64,000 nucleotides of DNA from Marinobacterium iners DSM 11526 (GCF_900107855.1 NZ_FNRJ01000004.1:186001-250000), one strand, 5' to 3'. Counted from the stretch's first letter, positions 46,109 to 56,162 are shown. A program made the numbers and translations. The notes: generated by a model not told the origin, from the letters alone.

Positions 46109-47224
46109 ATGCGGCAGCGCTTTGAGTGGCGTGGTGGCAATCGGGTCTCGCTGATGGTGGATGGGGAGTGCTTTTTCCCACAGATGCTGGAGGCTATTGA
46201 ACAGGCCCACTCCAGCCTGAGGCTGGAGTTCTATATGGTCAGCTCAGGCAAAATTCTGGATCGATTCATTCAGGCGCTCACTGATGCGGTGTTGCGGGGT
46301 GTTGATGTTCGCTTGTTGATCGATGGTTTTGGTGGTCGACATCTGGCCCGGGCTGACCGTGAGCGGCTCCGGGCAGGGGGCGTTCAACTGGTCCTGTACA
46401 ATCCGTTGCAACTGTCTAAATGGACTCGCAACTTTGCTCGTGATCACCGCAAGCTGTTATTGGTGGATGAGCATAAGGCATTCATCGGTGGGGCCGGTCT
46501 GGCCGATGAATACTGGCTGTCTCAACGTACGGGCTGCCCCTGGCATGAGATCATGTGCGAGGTTCAGGGGCCAGTGGTCGAGGATCTGGCGTGCCTTTAC
46601 AACCGTCTTTGGTTGCGCTGCAGTGGCCAGGCGCTGTCTCCACCTTCTGCTCAGCCTGAAGTGGGTGATGCTCGAATGCGTGTAACCACCGTGCAGGGGC
46701 TGTACCAGCAGGATATTAAAGTTGCCTTTCTCAATCAGGTAAATGGTGCTCGACACCGTGTCTGGCTTGAAACCGCCTACTTTCTGCCCTCTCTGTCGAT
46801 TCGCACGGCACTGCGTCGTGCGGCGCGACGAGGGGTGGATGTACGCATGATTGTGGCAGGCCCCTACACAGATCAATTCTGGGTCTATCATGCCTCAAAA
46901 CGTTACTATCGGCGCCTGCTCAACGCGGGTGTGCGAATTTACGAATATCAACCGCGCTTCCTGCATGCGAAGGTGGGTTTGGTCGATGACTGGGTGTCAT
47001 TGGGGTCCTGTAATCTCGATCATTGGAACCTGCGCTGGAATTTAGAAGCTAATATAGAGGTAGAGAACCCTGAGCTGACGGCTCAGGTGGAACAGCTGAT
47101 CAATGTCGACATGGAGCAATGTCACGAAGTGACAGCTGAAGAGTGGTCACGTCGCCCATGGTATCGCAAGGCGAAAGAACTTGTCTGGGCACTGTTGAGT
47201 CAACTGGTATTGAAGATCAGATAA
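46109..47224 (+). CDS. Phospholipase D superfamily protein, cardiolipin synthase B-like
   Basis: 371 residues. Two HKD motifs: HRKLLLVDEHKAFIGGAGLADEY (about 111-133) and HAKVGLVDDWVSLGSCNLDHWN (about 288-309). One-domain size and the first ATG fit ClsB-type cardiolipin synthases, which join phosphatidylglycerol or similar lipids at the membrane. No hydrophobic N-terminal span, as in ClsB. Cotranscribed with the upstream ABC exporter. The lipid substrate is inferred from the family. Confidence 0.85.
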   Translation: MRQRFEWRGGNRVSLMVDGECFFPQMLEAIEQAHSSLRLEFYMVSSGKILDRFIQALTDAVLRGVDVRLLIDGFGGRHLARADRERLRAGGVQLVLYNPLQLSKWTRNFARDHRKLLLVDEHKAFIGGAGLADEYWLSQRTGCPWHEIMCEVQGPVVEDLACLYNRLWLRCSGQALSPPSAQPEVGDARMRVTTVQGLYQQDIKVAFLNQVNGARHRVWLETAYFLPSLSIRTALRRAARRGVDVRMIVAGPYTDQFWVYHASKRYYRRLLNAGVRIYEYQPRFLHAKVGLVDDWVSLGSCNLDHWNLRWNLEANIEVENPELTAQVEQLINVDMEQCHEVTAEEWSRRPWYRKAKELVWALLSQLVLKIR

Positions 47225-47235
47225 CGGAGAGTGTC

Positions 47236-47700
47236 ATGAATAAAGCCATTATTCTAACGACCGTGCTCACTGCCAGTCTTTTGAGCGGGTGCGCCCAGCA
47301 GGGGCTGTATGGCACAAGCTACAGTCGTGATCAGGTGCGTCAGGCTCAAACAGTTCAATATGGCACTATCGAGTCAGTGACGCCGGTGGTGATCGAAGGA
47401 CGTGACGATGGCGTTGTGGGTGCCGGTACCGGTGCTGTTGTCGGCGGTATTGCCGGCAATCAGATTGGTGGCGGCAGTGGGCGGACTTTGGCCACGGTGG
47501 TCGGGGCTGTTGCCGGTGGTCTGGTGGGGCAAAGAATCGAAAAGTCTGCCACGACCCGGCAAGGACAGGAGTTGACCATCCGCCTGGACTCAGGCCGTGT
47601 GGTCTCTGTCGTACAGGAAGTGGATAACGGACAGTTTTTCCGTCCGGGTGATCGTATCAGAGTGCTGGGGCAGGGCAGTTCACTGCGTGTGACCTACTGA
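47236..47700 (+). CDS. slyB: SlyB-like outer-membrane lipoprotein
   Basis: 154 residues. Signal peptide with lipobox LLSGC, then the glycine-zipper region DDGVVGAGTGAVVGGIAGNQIGGGSGRTLATVVGAVAGGLVGQRIEKS, and a C-terminal beta part (LTIRLDSGRVVSVVQEVDNGQFFRPGDRIRVLGQGSSLRV), the layout of PcP/SlyB lipoproteins. I take ATG 47236 for its GAGAG site and signal peptide; an upstream start would sit inside the previous gene. Confidence 0.88.
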   Translation: MNKAIILTTVLTASLLSGCAQQGLYGTSYSRDQVRQAQTVQYGTIESVTPVVIEGRDDGVVGAGTGAVVGGIAGNQIGGGSGRTLATVVGAVAGGLVGQRIEKSATTRQGQELTIRLDSGRVVSVVQEVDNGQFFRPGDRIRVLGQGSSLRVTY

Positions 47701-47715
47701 AGCACAGGTAAATAT

Positions 47716-47736
47716 GGCCGGGCGCTGCGCCCGGCC
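47716..47736. terminator. Hairpin between convergent slyB and UPF0149 genes
   Basis: GGCCGGGC/GCCCGGCC, an 8-bp perfect stem with a five-base loop, 16 bases after the slyB stop. No T run on either strand, like the bolA/aroA hairpin. Confidence 0.6.
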
Positions 47737-47760
47737 TGCCCGCGGATCAGTGAACCGAAA

Positions 47761-48342
47761 TCATTTTTCCGGGGCGTGGAAATGCAGGTAGAGGTCGATC
47801 AGGACTTCAGGGATCTGCACGCACATCTCTTCACGCAGCGCACGGTCCTGGCTGATGTCACGGATCTCTTCGTCTTCAAACAGGTCTGAGGCCACCATAA
47901 TCGGCAACAGCAGGCCTGCTACGGTTTCTTCATCCGCACCGAACCACTGTTCTTCCTTCAGGAATACGCCCTCCATAAAGGATTGGGCCCAGATGGTCAG
48001 CTCAGTCAGCTCTTCGTCATCTTCAGGTTCAAGACTCAGTTCGCAGGGGAGCAGAATTTCCTGATCGTTGTACAGGTCGTTGCCGATGGTCTGGTACAGC
48101 TTGCGCAGCAGTGCCAGGATTTCGGTTTTTTCTTCAGCATTGGCCCACTCGGGTTCACCGTCGAACAGCTGTTCCAGCCACTCGGATTCGGCAACGGGTT
48201 CGGGGCTGATGTTCAGGGCGCAGAGAAAGCCGTGGGCGCCGATCAGGTCCAGGGCTTCGTCGGACACGGCATCAGAGAACAGAAATTCCTCCAGACGGTC
48301 CAGTTCCTCTTCGGTAATCAGGGCAGGCATGTTCGCATTCAT
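47761..48342 (-). CDS. UPF0149 family protein (YgfB/YecA type)
   Basis: 193 residues, very acidic. Family cues are the N-terminal LDRLEEFLFSDAVSDEALDLIGAHGFLCAL, FDGEPEW and the central LTIWAQSFMEGVFLKEEQWFG. The UPF0149 fold is all-helical; in pseudomonads a relative (AlpR-linked YgfB) modulates gene expression, but function here is unknown. A C-terminal Cys-rich zinc tail, present in some members, is missing. It is divergent from recQ. Confidence 0.85.
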   Translation of the reverse strand: MNANMPALITEEELDRLEEFLFSDAVSDEALDLIGAHGFLCALNISPEPVAESEWLEQLFDGEPEWANAEEKTEILALLRKLYQTIGNDLYNDQEILLPCELSLEPEDDEELTELTIWAQSFMEGVFLKEEQWFGADEETVAGLLLPIMVASDLFEDEEIRDISQDRALREEMCVQIPEVLIDLYLHFHAPEK

Positions 48343-48442
48343 GGTTCACAGCATCCGCAAGTTCAGGTCAACGGATGATTCTACCCTGAAGCGTGCCCCG
48401 GGGGTATGGCTGTGGATGACTTCATGCCAGTGATCGCGGATA

Positions 48443-50590
48443 ATGCCGGCCATGATAGAGCGCGCCCGACAAATACTGGCCGATGTATTCGGCTTCGAGT
48501 CCTTTCGCCACCCGCAGGAAGCTGTGGTTGAAACCCTGATAAATGGCCGCGATGCACTGGTGGTAATGCCCACGGGGGGCGGCAAGTCACTCTGCTATCA
48601 ACTGCCGGCACTGGTACGCGAAGGCTGTGGGGTCGTGATTTCGCCCCTGATAGCCCTGATGCATGATCAGGTCAGCGCCCTGTCACAACTGGGCATACGT
48701 GCCGGCTGTCTCAACTCCGCCATGACCCTTGATGAGCTGCAGCAGACTGAAGCGGCTTTGCGCAACGGTCAACTCGATCTGCTCTATGTTGCCCCCGAGC
48801 GCTTGCAGCAGCCGCGCACTCGTCAGCTGCTGAGTCAGTGTCGTGTGGCACTTTTTGCCATCGATGAAGCCCACTGCGTATCTCAGTGGGGGCATGACTT
48901 CCGTCCCGAGTACATGCAACTGAACGAATTGCGTGAACTGTTTCCCGGGGTGCCGCGCATTGCGCTGACGGCAACCGCTGATGCACGTACTCGCCAGGAA
49001 ATCATCGACCGGCTGGCATTGACCGACGCCGCTGCCTTTGTCTGTGGCTTTGACCGCCCTAACATTCGTTACCGTATCGGCCAGAAGGACCGGGCACGGG
49101 AGCAGTTACTGCGTTTTATCCGCGATGAACATCCGCAGGATGTGGGTGTGGTGTACTGCCTGTCACGCAAGCGGGTAGAGGAAACCGCCGCCTGGCTGTG
49201 CGAACGTGGCTTCAATGCGTTGCCTTATCACGCCGGGCTGGACGCAAAACTGCGCCAGCATCACCAGCACCGCTTTCTGACTGAAGAATCGATCATTATG
49301 GTGGCCACCATCGCCTTCGGCATGGGGATCGACAAGCCCAATGTGCGGTTTGTGGCGCATCTGGATCTGCCGCGTTCAATCGAAGCCTACTACCAGGAAA
49401 CCGGACGCGCCGGCCGGGATGGTCTGCCGGCGAATGCCTGGATGGTGTATGGGCTGCAGGATGTGATTTTTCTGCGCCAGATGCTGGAAGGTTCGCAGGC
49501 GGAAGCGGCCCAGAAGCAGGTCGAGCGGCAGAAGCTGGAAGCGATGCTGGGGCTGTGTGAAATCACCACCTGCCGGCGTCAGGCCCTGTTGAGTTACTTT
49601 GGTGAAAATGCACACCAGCCTTGCGGCAACTGCGATACCTGTCTGGAGCCGGTACCGGTCTGGGATGGTACTGAAGCGGCACGCAAGGCCCTGTCGGCGG
49701 TGTACCGCAGCAGTCAGCAATATGGGGTCAACTACGTCATCGATATCCTGCGTGGCCAATCCAGTGACAAAACTCGCCAGCGTGGGCATGAGCAGTTGTC
49801 AGTATGGGGCATCGGCAAGGACCTGGATCAACAGCAGTGGCGTTCGGTATTTCGGCAGCTGGTGGCGCGGGGTTACCTGAATGTGGACCCGCAAGGGTTT
49901 GGTGTACTGCATTTGAGTGATCGTTGCCGACCGTTACTGAAAGGTGAGGAAACGCTGGAACTGCGCCGCGATTTGAAAGTGTCCAGTGCTGCCGGCAAGC
50001 GCACGGGTGGGAGCCGTTCCTCGGCCACGCAGCAGAAACTTGATCCGGCCGAGCATCGTCTCTGGGAAGCGTTGCGCGCTCTACGGCGTCAATTGGCTCA
50101 GGAGCAGGATGTACCGCCCTATGTCATCTTTCATGATGCAACCCTGATGGAGATGGTGCTGTATCGACCGCTTACCGGCGAGCAGATGCGTCGTCTGAGC
50201 GGAGTGGGAGAACGCAAGCTGGACCTGTATGGTCAGCCCTTCCTGGAGTTGATTGCCGAATTTCAGGATGAGCCCTCCAATAGTCAACAGGCACAGGCGG
50301 AAGAGTCACTGCTGCTGTATCGCTCCGGCATGACTGTTGAGCAGGTGGCGCGGCAGCAGAAGCTTTCGATCAATGTCATCTATGGTCACTTGGCCCATGC
50401 GATCCGCGAGCGCAAGATCAGCGTAGACGAAGTGGTTGAGCTGCCAGCCGGTGAGCGCGCTGAAATCGAGAAAACCATGCGTTTTTGTCAGCAACAGTTT
50501 GGCGATTCACTCAAGGCGGTACATGAGGCGCTGGAGGGGCAGTACGAGTACGGCCTTTTGCGCTGTATTCGGCAAGGGCTGAGTATGTGA
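48443..50590 (+). CDS. recQ: ATP-dependent DNA helicase RecQ
   Basis: 715 residues, longer than E. coli RecQ (609). DEAD-like core: Walker [13 protein letters not shown], motif [20 protein letters not shown], motif [12 protein letters not shown]. The RQC zinc cysteines are CEITTC...CGNCDTC, followed by the winged helix. An HRDC domain is at about 540-615 ([33 protein letters not shown]), then an extra C-terminal helix-turn-helix module of about 80 residues ([27 protein letters not shown]), as in some longer RecQ proteins. ATG 48443 is used; ATG 48452 is also possible. The stop overlaps the GTG of the next gene. Confidence 0.95.
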   Translation: MPAMIERARQILADVFGFESFRHPQEAVVETLINGRDALVVMPTGGGKSLCYQLPALVREGCGVVISPLIALMHDQVSALSQLGIRAGCLNSAMTLDELQQTEAALRNGQLDLLYVAPERLQQPRTRQLLSQCRVALFAIDEAHCVSQWGHDFRPEYMQLNELRELFPGVPRIALTATADARTRQEIIDRLALTDAAAFVCGFDRPNIRYRIGQKDRAREQLLRFIRDEHPQDVGVVYCLSRKRVEETAAWLCERGFNALPYHAGLDAKLRQHHQHRFLTEESIIMVATIAFGMGIDKPNVRFVAHLDLPRSIEAYYQETGRAGRDGLPANAWMVYGLQDVIFLRQMLEGSQAEAAQKQVERQKLEAMLGLCEITTCRRQALLSYFGENAHQPCGNCDTCLEPVPVWDGTEAARKALSAVYRSSQQYGVNYVIDILRGQSSDKTRQRGHEQLSVWGIGKDLDQQQWRSVFRQLVARGYLNVDPQGFGVLHLSDRCRPLLKGEETLELRRDLKVSSAAGKRTGGSRSSATQQKLDPAEHRLWEALRALRRQLAQEQDVPPYVIFHDATLMEMVLYRPLTGEQMRRLSGVGERKLDLYGQPFLELIAEFQDEPSNSQQAQAEESLLLYRSGMTVEQVARQQKLSINVIYGHLAHAIRERKISVDEVVELPAGERAEIEKTMRFCQQQFGDSLKAVHEALEGQYEYGLLRCIRQGLSM

Positions 50591-51012
50591 GCGAGCTGCT
50601 GCTAAATCCTCTGGGGCTGTTTCTCAGTGCGCTGATCTCATCCACTCTACTGCCCGGTGGTTCTGAAGCCCTGTTGGCCTGGCTGGTTGCTTCCGGCGAG
50701 CATCCATTGTGGTTACTGCTACTTATGGCAACCGTTGGCAATGTGCTGGGTAGCCTGATTACCTGGGGCATGGGGTACTGGGTAGCGCATCGTTTTCCTC
50801 TGCGTGCGTTGGACAAGCCCGAGCATCAGCGTGCCAGACACTGGATCGAGCGCTATGGAGCGCTGGTGTTGCTGCTGGCCTGGCTGCCAGTGGTGGGTGA
50901 CCCGCTTTGCTTCGTGGCTGGCTGGCTTAGGGTCAATCTGTTTGCCAGTCTTGTCGCCATTACACTGGGCAAGCTGCTGCGCTATGCTGTCATCATCGGA
51001 ATTTTCAGTTGA
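50587..51012 (+). CDS. YqaA-like SNARE-associated (DedA-type) membrane protein
   Basis: 141 residues with four hydrophobic segments, similar in length to YqaA. The [15 protein letters not shown] start, [21 protein letters not shown] and [20 protein letters not shown] are typical. GTG at 50587 overlaps the recQ stop (GTGA), so it is translationally coupled to recQ. Transport or lipid role of the family is not fixed. Confidence 0.9.
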   Translation: MSELLLNPLGLFLSALISSTLLPGGSEALLAWLVASGEHPLWLLLLMATVGNVLGSLITWGMGYWVAHRFPLRALDKPEHQRARHWIERYGALVLLLAWLPVVGDPLCFVAGWLRVNLFASLVAITLGKLLRYAVIIGIFS

Positions 51013-51019
51013 GATTCGG

Positions 51020-51820
51020 ATGAGCAAAACGTCACTGCTATATGGTATCCAGCTGTTTCTGCTGTTGATTCTCCTGCTGCTGTTGGCCAACGTCTGGTTC
51101 AGCCGCAGCAACGAAGTCTGGTGGCATCAACCGGTGCGCCTTGCCATCTATCCGGTCAATGCGGATGGCGAAGCCTTGACCCAGGCCTGGATCGATCAGC
51201 TGCGCGTTGAGCAGTTTCAGGATATCGAGCTGTTTTTCAATCGTGAAGCTTCTCGATACCGTTTGCCGCTGGAGCAACCGGTACGGGTGCAACTGGCGCC
51301 ACAGGTTGAATCCATCCCCCCTCAGGTTCCTGAGCACCCCAGCATTCTGGATGCGATCTGGTGGTCGCTCAAAATGCAGGTTTGGGTCGTATTCAATGAC
51401 ACTCTGTCGGATGATGAGGTCGATGCCCGCGTCTTCATGAACTTTCACCTGCCGCATAACGAGGTTGGCATGCGCCATTCGTTGGGGCTTCAGCGTGGGC
51501 TGATAGGACTGGTAAACGGTTATGCGGGGGTTGACTACCAGGGACGCAACAACCTGATTGCAACGCACGAATTCCTGCATACGCTGGGCGCCAGTGACAA
51601 GTACAATGCCGAAACGACCGAACCACTCTGGCCGGATGGCTATGCCGACCCGACCAAGGTGCCGTTGTTTCCACAAACCCGAGCCGAAATCATGGGCGGC
51701 AGGGTGCAGGTATCGCCGGGCTGGGCGTTGCTGCCACCCAGTCTGGAGCATGTGGTGGTGGGAGCGGCGACCGCGATTGAGATTAATTGGCTTGCGGCTC
51801 CGGCCGAGCCACGTTCTTGA
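51020..51820 (+). CDS. Membrane-anchored putative zinc metallopeptidase
   Basis: 266 residues of no recognised family. One N-terminal membrane span at 8-25 (YGIQLFLLLILLLLLANV), rest probably periplasmic. The zinc motif HEFLHTLGASD (His183, Glu184, His187, Gly190, Asp193) fits the metzincin-like HExxHxxGxxD form. Flanking features: GYADPTKVPLFPQTRAEIMGGRV after the site (a Met-turn-like MGG), and a WWHQPVRLAIYPV start. ATG 51020 follows GAGATTCGG. It is seven bases after the yqaA-like gene, in the recQ operon. Peptidase activity is inferred from the motif. Confidence 0.75.
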   Translation: MSKTSLLYGIQLFLLLILLLLLANVWFSRSNEVWWHQPVRLAIYPVNADGEALTQAWIDQLRVEQFQDIELFFNREASRYRLPLEQPVRVQLAPQVESIPPQVPEHPSILDAIWWSLKMQVWVVFNDTLSDDEVDARVFMNFHLPHNEVGMRHSLGLQRGLIGLVNGYAGVDYQGRNNLIATHEFLHTLGASDKYNAETTEPLWPDGYADPTKVPLFPQTRAEIMGGRVQVSPGWALLPPSLEHVVVGAATAIEINWLAAPAEPRS

Positions 51821-51899
51821 CCCCTGCAGTCCCCTGTAGGACAATCCGTCTTCTGCATTCAGGATTTGGAGGATAATTAGCGGGTTTATCGCGGTTTTT

Positions 51900-51920
51900 G
51901 GCGTTTTTTTACGCCCTTTT
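51900..51920 (+). terminator. Possible weak terminator downstream of the metallopeptidase gene
   Basis: GGCGT/ACGCC stem with a T6 loop followed by CTTTTT. The stem is short and this is only a candidate. The rest of the 51821-52099 spacer shows no other element. Confidence 0.4.
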
Positions 51921-52099
51921 TGCTGCTTTTCGTGTGTGCAATCTTTCTTGTGCAAATGCCCGTTACAACGGACCTTTGTCCTCTTGGTGGCTGGTGTCAT
52001 GGCCACTGCTTCTGGATGCTCCCATTCATCTGTTTTACACACAGTTGCTTCAGGCTTTGAAGCTGACTGTTGAATCCTATCAAGCTTGCAAGGGAGCCC

Positions 52100-53431
52100 A
52101 TGAATTCACAAACGCCTATCAACCTAATCCAGGCCACCGAGGCCGATATAGCCCCCGCTTTTAAAGTCTACACGGCCCGTCATCTGGCGCAGATTCCGCA
52201 GTTGCAACGACTTCCATCCCAACTCAGGCATGAGATGGAAGTGGTTGCATCCGTTCTGCCGTTTCGAGTCAATAACTATGTGATCGATCAACTTATCAAC
52301 TGGGATGATGCGATCAACGACCCCATGTTTCAGCTAACCTTCCCTCAGCGCGGCATGCTCAAGCCCGAGCATTATGCGGCGGTGGCGGCGGCGCTGGAAG
52401 CAGGTGACAAGACCGAGATCAAGCGCGTGGTCGATGAGGTACGTCAGGCGTTGAATCCGCATCCGGCGGGTCAGCTGGAACGGAACATTCCACGAGTGAA
52501 CGGAGAGCCGGTCAACGGCATCCAGCATAAGTATGGCCAGACCGTATTGTTCTTCCCCAGCTCCGGTCAGGTCTGTCACAGCTACTGCACTTTCTGTTTC
52601 CGCTGGGCGCAGTTTGTCGGTGACCAGTCACTGAAAATCGCGGCCAAGGAATCAGGGCAGCTGTGTGATTACCTGCGAGAACACCCTGAAGTGACCGATG
52701 TACTGATCACCGGGGGCGATCCCATGGTGATGAAAACCAAAAACCTGCGTGCCTATCTGGAGCCACTGCTGGAACCGGAATTTGACCATATCCGCACTAT
52801 TCGTATCGGCTCCAAGGCACTGACCTTCTGGCCTTACCGCTTTGTCACGGATGAGGACAGCGATGACTTGATGGCACTGTTCCGTGACATCATCGCCGCA
52901 GGAAAGCATTTGGCCTTTATGGCGCATTACAACCACTGGCGCGAGATGGAAACCGATATTCACCGTCAGGCGGTGGCACGCATCCGTGAAACCGGTGCAC
53001 ATATCCGCAGCCAGGGCCCACTGCTCAACCACATCAACACCGAAGCAGATGACTGGGCAAGAATGTGGCAGACACAGGTAGAGATGGGTATTCAGCCGTA
53101 CTACATGTTTGTCGAGCGTGACACCGGTGCTCAGCACTACTTCGAAGTACCGTTGGCACAGGCCTGGAACACCTACCGTGATGCCATGAAACAGGTTAGT
53201 GGTATCGCCCGTACCGCACGCGGCCCGTCCATGTCAGCGACACCGGGCAAAGTCGAGATTCAGGGCGTGACCGAAATCAACGGTGAGAAGGTGTTTGTGC
53301 TGCGCTTCATTCAGGGTCGCAATCCGGATTGGGTGCAGCGACCGTTTTTCGCCGCCTACGATGAAAACGCCACCTGGTTGAACCATCTCAAACCGGCGTT
53401 CGGTGAAGAGAAATTCTTCTTCGAAGAGTAA
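52100..53431 (+). CDS. KamA-family radical SAM protein (lysine 2,3-aminomutase-like)
   Basis: 443 residues. The [4Fe-4S] motif CHSYCTFC gives Cys159, Cys163 and Cys166 (CX3CX2C). ITGGDPMVMKTKNLRAYLEPLLE follows (SAM-binding GGDP); IRTIRIGSKALTFWPYRF and SQGPLLNHIN are KamA-like, and Lys384 in TPGK may be the PLP lysine. The chain is longer than EpmB (about 340 residues), which modifies EF-P, so I do not call it epmB. No ablB acetyltransferase is adjacent. ATG 52100 has AGGGAG in front. The true amino-acid substrate is unknown. Confidence 0.8.
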   Translation: MNSQTPINLIQATEADIAPAFKVYTARHLAQIPQLQRLPSQLRHEMEVVASVLPFRVNNYVIDQLINWDDAINDPMFQLTFPQRGMLKPEHYAAVAAALEAGDKTEIKRVVDEVRQALNPHPAGQLERNIPRVNGEPVNGIQHKYGQTVLFFPSSGQVCHSYCTFCFRWAQFVGDQSLKIAAKESGQLCDYLREHPEVTDVLITGGDPMVMKTKNLRAYLEPLLEPEFDHIRTIRIGSKALTFWPYRFVTDEDSDDLMALFRDIIAAGKHLAFMAHYNHWREMETDIHRQAVARIRETGAHIRSQGPLLNHINTEADDWARMWQTQVEMGIQPYYMFVERDTGAQHYFEVPLAQAWNTYRDAMKQVSGIARTARGPSMSATPGKVEIQGVTEINGEKVFVLRFIQGRNPDWVQRPFFAAYDENATWLNHLKPAFGEEKFFFEE

Positions 53432-53453
53432 TCGATTTGTTGTGAACATCAAT

Positions 53454-53479
53454 AAAAGGCTGCCTACAGGCAGCCTTTT
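53454..53479. terminator. Bidirectional-looking terminator after the KamA-family gene
   Basis: The 11-bp perfect stem AAAAGGCTGCC/GGCAGCCTTTT with loop TACA stands 22 bases after the stop; T4 on the plus strand follows the stem's GC part, as in intrinsic terminators. Confidence 0.88.
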
Positions 53480-53548
53480 ACGTTCAAGGCCACAAAAACT
53501 ACACGGTTTCTGGCATAATGCGCCGCTTCATTAACAGGAGGGTCGATC

Positions 53549-54130
53549 ATGTCAATCGAACAGGCGCTGCAGGCTCGCAGCGAATCCAAGTGTGAACTTT
53601 GTGGCGCAACCGAAAATCTGGCGGTGTTTGCGGTTCCTCCATCCTCGGATAACAGTGTCGATCAGTCTGTCCTCCTGTGCGACACCTGCCGCAACCAGAT
53701 CGACAATCCGGAGCAGGTGGATGCCAACCACTGGCGCTGCCTCAACGACAGCATGTGGAGCCAGGTGCCGGCGGTACAGGTTCTGGCCTGGCGCATGCTC
53801 AACCGTCTGCGTGGCGAGGGTTGGCCGCAGGACCTGCTGGACATGATGTATCTGGATGACGAAACGCTGAGCTGGGCTCAGGCGACAGGTGATCACTTGT
53901 CAGACGACGAAGTTGTACGTCATCTGGACAGCAATGGAGTGGTACTTGAGGCGGGTGATACCGTTACCCTGATCAAGGATCTGAACGTGAAGGGCTCAAG
54001 CCTGACGGCAAAACGTGGAACCGCGGTGCGCAACATCTCACTGGTCCCGGATAACCCCGAACACATCGAGGGGCGGGTTGAAGGTCAGCAAATCGTGATT
54101 TTGACCAAGTTCGTCAAGAAACAGAAGTAA
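53549..54130 (+). CDS. PhnA/YjdM-like protein
   Basis: 193 residues. N-terminal zinc ribbon (KCELCG...LCDTCRNQI, two Cys pairs) and the C-terminal PhnA domain (VVLEAGDTVTLIKDLNVKGSSLTAKRGTAVRNISLVPDNPEHIEGRVEGQQIVILTKFVKK). Despite the old name, the family is not shown to be a phosphonate hydrolase; a stress or mutagenesis-related role has been suggested for E. coli YjdM. AGGAGGG lies before the ATG. Confidence 0.9.
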   Translation: MSIEQALQARSESKCELCGATENLAVFAVPPSSDNSVDQSVLLCDTCRNQIDNPEQVDANHWRCLNDSMWSQVPAVQVLAWRMLNRLRGEGWPQDLLDMMYLDDETLSWAQATGDHLSDDEVVRHLDSNGVVLEAGDTVTLIKDLNVKGSSLTAKRGTAVRNISLVPDNPEHIEGRVEGQQIVILTKFVKKQK

Positions 54131-54140
54131 CTCGCCTGCA

Positions 54141-54178
54141 CTGGACTCATCCGGACCACTCTGTCCGAATGAGTCCAG
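54141..54178. terminator. Large hairpin between convergent phnA-like and MCP genes
   Basis: A 16-bp stem (54141-54156 with 54163-54178) with one mismatch, loop CACTCT, 10 bases after the phnA-like stop and just before the MCP stop codon. No T run on either side. Confidence 0.65.
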
Positions 54179-54182
54179 GGTT

Positions 54183-56162
54183 TCAGATCGAGAAGCGCTT
54201 CAGCAACTCTTGCTGTTCATGGGCGTAACTGAGTAGCTCACGACTGCTGCCGGACGCCTGCCGCGCGCCTTCGGTTGTTTCGCTGGCGGTGGTATTCAGC
54301 CCGTTCAGGGTACGGCTCACTTCTTCGACAGCATCGGTTTGCTGGCGTGCTGCCTCCGTAATCTGTGTACTCAGGCTGCCAATGTGGGCGATGGCGGCAT
54401 TGAGCGAATCCAGAGAGGTTTGAGAGGCATGGGCGTGTTCTACACAGCTTTGTGTCTGGTGGTAGCTTGATTGCATCACGCTCACGACCTGCGTAATGTT
54501 TTTCTGCATATTTTCCACCATCTCCTGAATCCGCCCTGTGGAATTCTGGGTTCGACTGGCCAGCTCGCGCACTTCATCGGCGACTACCGCAAAGCCGCGA
54601 CCATGCTCACCGGCCCTGGCAGCTTCGATGGCGGCGTTCAGTGCCAGCAGGTTGGTCTGTTCGGCGATATCCCGGATGGTAGACAGAATGCTGTCAATCT
54701 CCGAGCCGTAGCTGGCAAGCTGATCACTGACGCTGACTGCCTGTTGGATACCACTGGCCTGCAGTTCGATGCTTTGCAGGGTTTCACGGACATTATTCGT
54801 CAGGCTGACACTAAGGGACTCGCATTCATTGACGGCATCCAGTGTGGTATGACTGTGATTGGCCACTTCGGCCACACTGCTGGAAATTTCGGTGGCGGCG
54901 GATGCCGTTTGATGTAACTGGTCACTTTGATGAGCCATCGCCTGAGTGGTCTGCTCACTGATGGCTGAGTTCTGACTGGCAACGGATGCAAGATGCTCAG
55001 AACCACGGGTGATGGTGGTGACGATCTCACACAGGCCCTTGACCACATCGTTTAGGGCTTCGCCCAGCTCACCGAATTCATCCTTGCGCTGATCATCAAA
55101 GCTGATACGAAGATCACCCTGACGCAGCAGCCCCAATTGCTGGCGGATCTCGGCCAAGGGTTTACGCAGTGCGCTAATCGTCAACAGCGCTATCACGATC
55201 GCCAGTACGATGGCGGCGGAGGCGATTATCAGGATAACCATATTGCTCAAAGTAATCGCCTGTTGTCCTTTCTGACGGGTATCGGCTGCCAGGGTACGTG
55301 CTGCCTCGACCATGCTGGCAGACTCTTTGCTGGACGCTTCCATCAAGGCTGACAACTGTTCCAGCGTTTGGGTCAGCTCAAGATCAGCGGCTGTCAGCTG
55401 GTTATACAGCGACAGTACGCCATCATCACCGTAAAAAGCGGTTTCAAGATTTTGCACCAGCGGCTCGACCTGATTGGCGCGGGGCTCGGCTGCAGCGAAA
55501 AACTCATGTGCCTGTACCAGGCCGGCTCGGTTATCTTGGGCATCACTGCGCAAGCGTTCGATATCCTGATTGCGCTGGTAATTGAACAGCATGAATCGGT
55601 AGCTGTTGGCTGCGCGGGTGACGGAGCGGATGCGCAATATGCCTTCATCGCTGGTTGCTGTGGAAAGGTAGTTGCGTGCCCAGCTGGCAAGGGCGTCATT
55701 CTGAGTCATGAACTTGACTGAGATATCACTGACTGCTGCCTGTAGCCGCCGCTGTTCCTGGTGCAGTGTGAACAGCCTTTCCGACAGGCCTTTAAGCTCT
55801 ACTGCATTACTGCGAATCCGCTTTACAATGGGAGCCAGTTCGGTGTGGTTATCAAGCCGAAGCTGGAGTTGATCCAGTTGCTTACTGAAACGGTCGAAGC
55901 TGGTGTTGAACATTTCTCGATAGCTTTCAAATCGCTCCGGCTGGCGCTGAGCCAGGGCACCGTAAAGATCCGTGGTTGCGTTACCCAGAGCAAGTGTTTG
56001 GGCGTAGCTGTCATCAACCAGTGGCAACACTTCTTCCGTGACGGCACTCAAGCCGGCACTGACCGTTCGGCTACCGTAAAGTCCGCCAGCACCGACCAGC
56101 ATGATGAAGACGACCAGGAGGCCGAAACCGATGGCAATACGCTGCGTTATATAGATTTTCAT
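54183..56162 (-). CDS. Methyl-accepting chemotaxis protein (659 aa)
   Basis: Membrane spans at about 10-32 and 306-330, enclosing a large all-helical periplasmic sensor of about 270 residues; a HAMP domain follows (about 330-385), then the signalling hairpin with the conserved tip [32 protein letters not shown]. The ligand cannot be told from sequence. No CheR-binding pentapeptide end is seen. It faces the phnA-like gene and is divergent from a second chemoreceptor gene, with 253 bases between; no clear sigma-28 promoter was found there. Confidence 0.93.
   Translation of the reverse strand: MKIYITQRIAIGFGLLVVFIMLVGAGGLYGSRTVSAGLSAVTEEVLPLVDDSYAQTLALGNATTDLYGALAQRQPERFESYREMFNTSFDRFSKQLDQLQLRLDNHTELAPIVKRIRSNAVELKGLSERLFTLHQEQRRLQAAVSDISVKFMTQNDALASWARNYLSTATSDEGILRIRSVTRAANSYRFMLFNYQRNQDIERLRSDAQDNRAGLVQAHEFFAAAEPRANQVEPLVQNLETAFYGDDGVLSLYNQLTAADLELTQTLEQLSALMEASSKESASMVEAARTLAADTRQKGQQAITLSNMVILIIASAAIVLAIVIALLTISALRKPLAEIRQQLGLLRQGDLRISFDDQRKDEFGELGEALNDVVKGLCEIVTTITRGSEHLASVASQNSAISEQTTQAMAHQSDQLHQTASAATEISSSVAEVANHSHTTLDAVNECESLSVSLTNNVRETLQSIELQASGIQQAVSVSDQLASYGSEIDSILSTIRDIAEQTNLLALNAAIEAARAGEHGRGFAVVADEVRELASRTQNSTGRIQEMVENMQKNITQVVSVMQSSYHQTQSCVEHAHASQTSLDSLNAAIAHIGSLSTQITEAARQQTDAVEEVSRTLNGLNTTASETTEGARQASGSSRELLSYAHEQQELLKRFSI

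Noticed and set aside
52100-53431. EpmB (EF-P beta-lysylation) assignment
   Set aside because: The protein is about 100 residues too long, and no epmA or efp gene is nearby.
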